This document shows positions 1-5,192 of a stretch of DNA of 6,582 nt, piece by piece (position 1 is the stretch's first letter; the number at the start of each line of letters is the position of its first letter). The notes below the pieces were generated by a model. It worked only from the letters and a program-made list of their open reading frames with translations, was not told the origin of the DNA and did no database searches. Made by a program: the position numbers and the translations under genes. Source of the DNA: Bacteroidota bacterium (GTDB lineage Bacteria; Bacteroidota; Bacteroidia; Bacteroidales; CG2-30-32-10); assembly GCA_013334735.1 (NCBI GenBank), contig JAAXXA010000176.1:1-6582 (forward strand), written 5' to 3'.

Positions 1-13
1 AACACTTAAAAAA

Positions 14-997
14 ATGAAAAAAGTTTACATGTTATTATCAGCGTTATTGATTGCTTCAATAACTTTTGCGCAAATTAATTCAAATACTAAATTATCAGTT
101 GATAGAAGTAAATTAAAAAAAGTTGTCAAAAATTCACCTTTCATTCAAGCTCCAAAAACAGTGAATGATACTGTTGGATTAAATGATTACGTTCTTGTTC
201 TTGCTACAGATCAGTTTTATTACAATTGTTTTGAAATGTTTACTGATGGCAGCCCAATGGGTGGTTTTCTTTCATCACCTGACATTGCAGCTCAATCATT
301 TAAAGCTGAAGGAGTTTTATTCAGAATCAATGGTATATCAGCTTTGACAAGTAGTACATTAGACAGCAAAATTTATTTAGGCGCAGGGTATTATAGCGCA
401 GATACTACTATCAATCTTCTTGCTAAAGACAGTATAATTTTTTCACAGTTAGATACAACAACAGGATGGAATACAAAATTATTTGCAGCTCCTGTTCAAT
501 TTCCAACTACTACAAGACCATTTGCAATGGTAGATTTTTCTGCTTCTGTTGATGCCGGAGATACAATTTTCGGATTAGTTTTCGATGGTGATTTTTCACA
601 ATTGGATGGACTTTTGTATGTAAAAGTAGCCGGCGAATGGGGTTATTATTTCTTAGAAGCACCATACTCATTTTATGAAGCATGGATTATTGCTGAAAGT
701 TCTTATGGAATAGTAGGTTCTGATACTTATTTGAATGGAATCCAATTATCACAAAATTACCCTAATCCTTCAGTTAATGGAACTACTACAATTAATTACG
801 CATTAAACAAATCTTTTAACAATATTTCTATAGAAATTATGGACGTTAATGGAAAAATAATTAATGTAATAAATGAAGGTTCTAAATCAATTGGAACATA
901 TTCAACTCAAATAAGTAATCATTTAGCATCAGGAGTTTATTTCTATTCATTAAATGCTGATGGATACAGATTCACAAAGAAAATGGTTATTGAATAA
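14..997 (+). CDS. Secreted protein of unknown function with T9SS type A C-terminal sorting domain
   Basis: This 327-residue protein starts with a clear Sec signal peptide: Lys-Lys, a hydrophobic core at about residues 5-18, and probable cleavage near FAQ (18-20). Residues about 50-235 form a beta-rich, aromatic- and Asp/Gly-rich region that I cannot assign to a family; it looks like a secreted beta-sandwich. Residues about 243-327 are a type IX secretion sorting domain: NYPNPSVNGTTTINYAL (248-264), then IEIMDVNGKII (273-283), then ASGVYFYSLNADG (305-317) and the terminal KKMVIE. In this family the domain directs export through the outer membrane and is normally removed, leaving the protein released or attached to surface lipopolysaccharide. 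The ATG at 14 is preceded by an A-rich stretch (AAAAAA), as is common in Bacteroidota, which often lack a Shine-Dalgarno. Only 13 bases of upstream sequence are present, so the promoter and upstream partners are not visible. Secretion route is well supported; function is unknown. Confidence 0.9.
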   Translation: MKKVYMLLSALLIASITFAQINSNTKLSVDRSKLKKVVKNSPFIQAPKTVNDTVGLNDYVLVLATDQFYYNCFEMFTDGSPMGGFLSSPDIAAQSFKAEGVLFRINGISALTSSTLDSKIYLGAGYYSADTTINLLAKDSIIFSQLDTTTGWNTKLFAAPVQFPTTTRPFAMVDFSASVDAGDTIFGLVFDGDFSQLDGLLYVKVAGEWGYYFLEAPYSFYEAWIIAESSYGIVGSDTYLNGIQLSQNYPNPSVNGTTTINYALNKSFNNISIEIMDVNGKIINVINEGSKSIGTYSTQISNHLASGVYFYSLNADGYRFTKKMVIE

Positions 998-1018
998 TAA
1001 TTCATTTTTAGTTTTATA

Positions 1019-1054
1019 AAAAAAAGAGGCTGATTTTCATCAGCCTCTTTTTTT
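1019..1054. terminator. Bidirectional Rho-independent terminator between convergent genes
   Basis: A perfect inverted repeat has GAGGCTGAT (1026-1034) pairing with ATCAGCCTC (1039-1047) around a TTTC loop. Flanking A8 (1018-1025) and T7 (1048-1054) runs extend the stem to about 16 bp and supply a U-tract on either strand. It lies 21 bases after the plus-strand stop codon. It also covers the stop codon region of the convergent minus-strand gene (TAA read from 1055 to 1053), so it can end both transcripts. Confidence 0.9.
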
Positions 1055-1709
1055 ATTTATTAAATACATATTGTATCATATCTGCTCCCATTTGCAATGC
1101 TTTTAAGCGGGTAGCCTCCGAATCCTTATGTACAGATTGATCTTCCCAGCCATCACCCAGATCACTTTCGAAATCGTAAAAACAAACAAGACGACCTTCA
1201 TAAATTAAACCGAAACCCTGAGGTGCTTTATTATCGTGTTCGTGAATTTTAGGGAGCCCATTGTTGAAGTTATACTTTTGATGATAAATTTCATGAGTAA
1301 AAGGGAGCTCAACAAAATCAAGTTCCGGAAATACTTTTTTCATTTCACGGCGTATAAAAAGGTCAATTCCGTAATTATCGGAAATATGGAGAAATCCTCC
1401 TCCTGTAAGATAATTTCTGAGATTCTCAACATCCGTAGCCGAAAATACAACATTGCCATGTCCTGTGATATGTACAAAAGGGTAATTATAAATCTCGGTA
1501 CTCCCTACATCAACCGTGGCAACATCTTCGTTGATATTGGTTGATAAATTTTCGTTGCAGAATTTTACAAGATTTGTTAGTGATGTAGGATTTGAATACC
1601 AGTCGCCGCCACCGTTATATTTTACCAAAGCTATCTGAACAGTAGGAGAGGAGGCAGGTTTAAAAGACGTGGATATTATTAAAATTAGAATTAAACTTTT
1701 TATTTTCAT
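1053..1709 (-). CDS. DUF4159 domain-containing exported protein
   Basis: From the ATG at 1709 this is a 218-residue protein with a short hydrophobic N-terminal segment (about residues 4-16, LILILIIS core) that should act as a signal peptide or anchor. The remainder matches what I know of DUF4159: VALVKYNGGGDWY-like start (here IALVKYNGGGDWY, 26-38), FVHITGHG (78-85), GGGFLHISDNYG (103-114), RREMKKVFPE (120-129), a His-rich HEIYHQKYNF (139-148), PKIHEHDN (153-160) and DLGDGWED (183-190). The family's role is not established; its fold is thought to resemble glutamine amidotransferase-like or ThuA-like proteins, and conserved His, Asp and Glu residues hint at a binding or catalytic site. That is family knowledge, not a demonstrated activity. 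The frame also allows a GTG start at 1721 (four residues longer); ATG is preferred because it begins directly at the Lys-rich signal sequence. It lies 94 bases downstream of rsmE on the same strand, so readthrough from rsmE is possible. Confidence 0.88.
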   Translation of the reverse strand: MKIKSLILILIISTSFKPASSPTVQIALVKYNGGGDWYSNPTSLTNLVKFCNENLSTNINEDVATVDVGSTEIYNYPFVHITGHGNVVFSATDVENLRNYLTGGGFLHISDNYGIDLFIRREMKKVFPELDFVELPFTHEIYHQKYNFNNGLPKIHEHDNKAPQGFGLIYEGRLVCFYDFESDLGDGWEDQSVHKDSEATRLKALQMGADMIQYVFNK

Positions 1710-1740
1710 ATTAAGTAACACTTTTGTATATAAAAAACTT

Positions 1741-1794
1741 TAGAAACTTCAAACTTTACTTTAGGCACTCCAAACTTTAGGCACTTTAAGTACT
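1741..1794. repeat. Degenerate short repeats in the rsmE-DUF4159 spacer
   Basis: The 94-base spacer is largely made of variants of one short word. CTTTAGGCACT occurs exactly at 1759-1769 and 1775-1785, with a variant CTTTAAGTACT overlapping at 1784-1794 and further AAACTT(T/C) words at 1745-1757 and 1772-1777. Read on the minus strand these are AGTGCCTAAAG units. No coding potential or convincing hairpin is visible. The function is unknown; it may be slippage-derived filler or an intergenic repeat family of the genome. Confidence 0.6.
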
Positions 1795-1803
1795 AATTTT
1801 ATT

Positions 1804-2502
1804 TTATTCATTCATCAAAAAAATAGTATGACAAGCCATAAGCGCTGCTGTTTCGGTTCTATAACGGTTGTTGCCTAAATTTATTGAAATAAAATCATTT
1901 TTTTTTGCTGAATTTATTTCCGTTTCACTAAAGTCGCCTTCGGGTCCAATAAGTATGATTGCATCATTTTTAGGCGTATAAACATTTTTCAGTTTAACCG
2001 TATCATCATTACAATATCCTATATATTTCGGCGCTTTTGGTAAATTGGTAATGAACTCATTAAATTTTTTTTCTTTATTTAATAAAGGCATATAAGCTTT
2101 TAATGATTGTTTCATTGCAGAAATAATAATTCTGTTAAGCCTATCAGTATTTACAGTTCTGCGTTCAGAATGTTCACAAATTACAGGTGTGATTTCATCA
2201 ATTCCAATTTCAGTGGCTTTTTCAAGAAACCATTCGATACGATCTATGTTTTTAGTAGGGGCAATTCCGATATGTAATTTATAATTTCTATTTCCATAAT
2301 CAGCAGTTGTTTCCACTATTGAGAAGTTACATTTTTTTGAATTATTATCGGTAATTTGCGCTTTGAAAAGATTGCCTTTACCATCAGTAATATGAATAAA
2401 ATCATTTTTTTTCAAACGCAGTACTTTTATACAATGCCTTGATTCATCATCGTTAAGGGAATTATTCCCTGTTAAAATATCCGGAACAAAAAATAATTGC
2501 AT
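1804..2502 (-). CDS. rsmE: 16S rRNA (uracil(1498)-N(3))-methyltransferase RsmE
   Basis: This 232-residue protein has the normal length and motif order of RsmE, a SPOUT-class (alpha/beta-knot) enzyme that uses S-adenosylmethionine to methylate N3 of U1498 in helix 44 of 16S rRNA, acting on the assembled small subunit in the cytoplasm. The N-terminal PUA-like part carries SRHCIKVLRLKKND (21-34). The catalytic domain shows DRIEWFLEKATEIGIDEITP (87-106), CEHSERR (109-115), AMKQSLKAYMP (129-139), the SAM-binding loop IGPEGDFSETEI (185-196) and the knot motif LGNNRYRTETAAL (209-221), a mild variant of the common LGxxxLRTETA. The start at 2502 gives the expected MxLFF N-terminus and lies 19 bases after a Bacteroidota-type promoter box. 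It reads in the same direction as the surface-protein genes but is separated from them by 104 bases and has its own promoter, so it is probably an independent unit. No frameshift or missing motif was seen. Confidence 0.96.
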   Translation of the reverse strand: MQLFFVPDILTGNNSLNDDESRHCIKVLRLKKNDFIHITDGKGNLFKAQITDNNSKKCNFSIVETTADYGNRNYKLHIGIAPTKNIDRIEWFLEKATEIGIDEITPVICEHSERRTVNTDRLNRIIISAMKQSLKAYMPLLNKEKKFNEFITNLPKAPKYIGYCNDDTVKLKNVYTPKNDAIILIGPEGDFSETEINSAKKNDFISINLGNNRYRTETAALMACHTIFLMNE

Positions 2503-2521
2503 TATAATTTGGTTTTTGTTG

Positions 2522-2529
2522 CAAAGTTA
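2522..2529 (-). promoter_or_regulatory. rsmE: Bacteroidota -7 promoter box for rsmE
   Basis: On the minus strand the bases read TAACTTTG, an exact match to the Bacteroidota sigma-ABfr -7 consensus TAnnTTTG, inside the often seen context TTTAACTTTGCAAC. It ends 19 bases before the rsmE ATG, which predicts a short leader of about a dozen bases. A clear -33 TTTG element is not visible at the usual distance; the upstream stretch is simply AT-rich. The strength is inferred from consensus only. Confidence 0.7.
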
Positions 2530-2606
2530 AATATTTATACCACTTTAATATTTCTAAATTGAAATGATAATTTTAAAATAAGCCGGCATTAAATTTTTAT
2601 TAAAGT

Positions 2607-5156
2607 TTAGTTCGGATAGCGGATAATAACGATACCTGAGCCACCTGCTCCCCCATCATAACCGCCGCCACCACCGGCACCACCACCGCCACCGGTATTT
2701 GAGGATCCATTTGTACCTGTTGTTCCTGACGAAGGCCAGTTTCCAGTACCACCTTTACCACCGCCACCATTTCCACCATTAGCGCCTGCACCACCCACGT
2801 GAGAAGCTCCTCCTCCTCCTCCTGCATAATAAGTAGAAATTCCTGAAATAGAAGAAGTTAAGCCAACACCACCAGTACCGGGAGTTGAAGAGCTTACGGT
2901 ATTTTGCCCTACAGCGCCTGCTCCACCGCCACCTGCGCCTGCGCGGCTTGAACCGTCCTGTCCATTTCCATTTCCTCCTGCATAACCTTCACCTGATATC
3001 CCTGAGCCTCCTGAAAATGTGGCAGAACCGCCACCTCCTGAGCCACCGGAACCACCTGTTCCGTTAGAATTTGTGCCATACCCCCCTCCGCTTGATGTAA
3101 TGCTCGAGAATACGCTGTTTTGTCCGGCAGTACCTGAAACAGAAGCTGTTCCAGCACTTCCTCCACTACCAACGCTTACTGTATATTCCTGAACTGTAAC
3201 GGCAAATCCTGTAGCAGTTTTAAATCCGCCGGCTCCGCCACCTGCCCCAGCATTGTTACCTCCTCCACCACCACCGGCAACTACAAGCGCATCAATATTA
3301 CCGTTACAAACAGGAGTAAATGTCCCGCTTGAAGTAAAAGTATGAACGGTGTATCCTCCTGAATATGGTGTTGATGAGCGTGGATTCAAACCGGAAGCAT
3401 CAGTATAAGTAATTGTTCCTCCTGTTGCGCTAAAAGGTTTGATACTCACAGAATTTGTATTTGCCGCTGTTCCCGAACCACAGGCATTACTGGCAGTTAG
3501 CGTATAAACTCCTATTCCTGCCGAATTAAAATTTGTTATTGTTGGATTTTGCAATGAGGAAGTAAATGAGTTCGGACCAGTCCAGCTCCATGTTGTTGTA
3601 CCTGTTGCGCTTCCTGTTAGATCTAAAGTAGTTCCTGAACAAATAGGGTTAGGACTTGCAGAAGCTGTAACTGTTGTAGGTAATGGATTTACAGTCGTTA
3701 TATAATTAGTTACTTCTCCAACGCATGTGTTAGCTGTTGGAGTAATAGCATACGTAACAGTACCTGCTGTTGAACCCGGATTGATAATTGTCTGAACCGG
3801 TAATGTAGTGGAGCCGCTGGCGGTAAAACCTGATATACCTTCTGATGCAGAGGCTGTCCATGTAAAAGTACTTCCGCCCGCATTTGAAGAAATAGCTACT
3901 AATGTTGTATTTCCTCCGGTACAGATAGTTTGTGCTAAGGGAGTATTTGTTACGGTTGGTGTTGGATTAACAGTTACAGTTATTGTAAAAGTTGCGCCCA
4001 CACATGAACCGGTTATGGAAGTAGGAGTAACAATGTATTGCACTGAACCTGCCGTAGCATTACTTGGGTTGGTAAGTATTTGATTAATTGTTGAACCTGA
4101 ACTGGCGCTGGCTCCGGTAATATCTCCTGTAACTGTTCCTGTTGTCCATGTAAAATTACATGGAACACTTGATGTTAATGCTATATTCGGATTTGTTCCG
4201 CTACAGATAGTTGCTGTAGTTACATTTGTTACAGAAGGTATAGGATTAACTGTCAATGTAGCAACACCGTCGGAAGTAGAACTTGTGCATGTCCCGCTTA
4301 CAATACATCTGTATTTATATGTATTCATTATCAAAGGAGGATTTGTGATGGTTAAAGTGGCGGTAGTTACATTTGAATAAACACCGGCATTAGCAACATT
4401 ATTCCAGCTTATTATAAATTCCTGCCATTGATAAGTTAAGCCACCTGTAGCTGTTACAGTGAATGTAGAACTGCCTGTTCCTGCACAAACAGGGGTAGGA
4501 TTTTCAGGCTGTCCGGTGATATTCGGCGCAGTGGAATTAACAGCTATCGGGTAATCAGACGATACTGTACCATTACCGCAAGCATTTGTGCCCATTACGC
4601 TTAGGTTACCTGCAGTCGCAGTATTTGAAAAATAGATAATTACACTACTTGTTGAACCTACTATTGAAGCTCCTGTGCCTGAATAAGACCATGTATAACT
4701 TGAGGCTCCTGTAATAGCAGGTACAGAATATAAAACTGCATTTTGACCCGGACAAACAGTTGCTGTTCCGCTTATTATTCCTGCTGCTGCAGGTTTGCTT
4801 GTGCATCCACACACAACAGCTTGCCAAGCGGTTCCAACATAAATTTCAAGACACTTGGTGGTTGTATTATATATAAGCAAAGATTCTGGAATAGGTAATG
4901 ATATATCATCGCGCTCAGCAGTTGTAATACGTGGTATAAGTAGTCCTGCTTTGTGAGGCATTCCTGTTACGTCAATATCAAGCATTGCTTTCGTATTGGC
5001 TGTATCGCCTGTAAAGTTTATAGCAACACCTTGTGCTGAACAATTGAAAGTTAAAATTGAAAAGCATATACTGAACAATATCGAAGTGTTAAAAAAGAAT
5101 AGGACACAATCTTTACAGATGGTTTTTTCAATAAAATATTTTTTGAAATTTTTCAT
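2607..5156 (-). CDS. Large modular surface protein: PKD-like/Ig-like repeats with C-terminal glycine-rich domain
   Basis: An 849-residue putative exported adhesin-like protein. Residues 1-42 form a long signal peptide (basic start, hydrophobic stretch about 18-37, likely cleavage after SAQ). Residues 43-118 match the module of Bacteroidota surface and tail-fibre-like proteins: AMLDIDVTG, GLLIPRITTAERDDI (71-85), LLIYNTTTKCLEIY (93-106). Next come a PKD-like domain (about 126-209), an Ig-like domain (210-304; TYQWQEF, YKYRCIVSGTC), two PKD-like repeats joined by VNPxPxVT linkers (305-397 and 398-490), and an Ig-like domain (491-573; CSGTTLDLTG, YTLTASNACG). Residues about 599-849 are a glycine-rich domain opening with YTVHTFTSSGTFTP and closing with GGSGIVIIRYPN; 89 of the last 229 residues are Gly. 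No T9SS sorting domain follows. It starts 36 bases after a paralogous gene, with a weak GAG five to eight bases before the ATG, so co-transcription is likely. Domain identities are fairly sure; ligand and role are inferred. Confidence 0.88.
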   Translation of the reverse strand: MKNFKKYFIEKTICKDCVLFFFNTSILFSICFSILTFNCSAQGVAINFTGDTANTKAMLDIDVTGMPHKAGLLIPRITTAERDDISLPIPESLLIYNTTTKCLEIYVGTAWQAVVCGCTSKPAAAGIISGTATVCPGQNAVLYSVPAITGASSYTWSYSGTGASIVGSTSSVIIYFSNTATAGNLSVMGTNACGNGTVSSDYPIAVNSTAPNITGQPENPTPVCAGTGSSTFTVTATGGLTYQWQEFIISWNNVANAGVYSNVTTATLTITNPPLIMNTYKYRCIVSGTCTSSTSDGVATLTVNPIPSVTNVTTATICSGTNPNIALTSSVPCNFTWTTGTVTGDITGASASSGSTINQILTNPSNATAGSVQYIVTPTSITGSCVGATFTITVTVNPTPTVTNTPLAQTICTGGNTTLVAISSNAGGSTFTWTASASEGISGFTASGSTTLPVQTIINPGSTAGTVTYAITPTANTCVGEVTNYITTVNPLPTTVTASASPNPICSGTTLDLTGSATGTTTWSWTGPNSFTSSLQNPTITNFNSAGIGVYTLTASNACGSGTAANTNSVSIKPFSATGGTITYTDASGLNPRSSTPYSGGYTVHTFTSSGTFTPVCNGNIDALVVAGGGGGGNNAGAGGGAGGFKTATGFAVTVQEYTVSVGSGGSAGTASVSGTAGQNSVFSSITSSGGGYGTNSNGTGGSGGSGGGGSATFSGGSGISGEGYAGGNGNGQDGSSRAGAGGGGAGAVGQNTVSSSTPGTGGVGLTSSISGISTYYAGGGGGASHVGGAGANGGNGGGGKGGTGNWPSSGTTGTNGSSNTGGGGGAGGGGGYDGGAGGSGIVIIRYPN
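3687..4244 (-). repeat. Two tandem 279-bp PKD-like domain repeats inside the surface protein gene
   Basis: Within the glycine-rich-tipped protein, the linker motif VNPxP recurs with its Asn at residues 304, 397 and 490, an exact 93-residue (279 bp) spacing. Each unit contains a T-x-C-[ST]-G motif (ICSGTNP at 317-323, ICTGGNT at 411-417), a FTWT strand (335-338, 431-434), a GxTxxQxIxNP-like segment and a late SCVGA/TCVGE cysteine (384, 478). The units are diverged, so this is a protein-level domain duplication and not a recent DNA repeat. Confidence 0.8.
4247..4728 (-). repeat. Paralogous block, copy 1 (shared with 6101-6582)
   Basis: This segment aligns without gaps, at a constant offset of 1854 bases, to 6101-6582 in the upstream gene. 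The encoded 161 residues (144-304 of this protein) differ from the other copy at about 37 positions by hand count, roughly 77 percent identity. The block holds most of the first PKD-like domain and the whole first Ig-like domain. Similarity ends at the VN linker near 4247; the other end of the alignment is limited only by the window edge. Confidence 0.9.
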
Positions 5157-5192
5157 AATCTCATTAGATTAATAACTTATGTTATTTGTTTT
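5157..5192 (-). other. 36-base intergenic spacer of a probable two-gene operon
   Basis: The spacer between the two surface-protein genes contains two small AT-rich inverted repeats: AATAAC/GTTATT at 5171-5176 and 5181-5186, and AATCT/AGATT at 5157-5161 and 5166-5170. Neither is followed by a T-run in the direction of transcription and no TAnnTTTG box is present. I therefore read it as a within-operon gap and not as a terminator or promoter. A role in mRNA processing is possible but unsupported. Confidence 0.45.

Noticed and set aside
1236..1544. Plus-strand open frame opposite the DUF4159 gene
   Set aside because: The opposite strand encodes a recognisable DUF4159 protein. The antisense product has no recognisable motif and no promoter.
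1710..1760. Own promoter for the DUF4159 gene
   Set aside because: The minus strand has TAAAGTTTG and TATAC-like words, but none fits TAnnTTTG at the right spacing, so no promoter is called.
1710..1803. CRISPR array or tRNA gene in the repeat-rich spacer
   Set aside because: The repeats are about 11 bases, adjacent and degenerate, with no spacers, and nothing folds as a cloverleaf.
2600..3172. Open minus-strand frames overlapping the glycine-rich region (Glu/Val/Gln-rich products)
   Set aside because: They are alternate-frame readings of GGN-rich codons of the large surface protein, with skewed composition and no start context or homology.
3808..4083. Plus-strand open frame opposite the PKD-like repeats, and similar ones at 2885-3067 and 5809-5991
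   Set aside because: These are antisense shadows of Thr/Val/Gly-rich coding sequence; their Val-rich products simply mirror codon bias of the real genes.
5171..5186. Terminator between the two surface-protein genes
   Set aside because: The AATAAC/GTTATT hairpin has only six AT-rich pairs and is not followed by a T-run on the coding strand.
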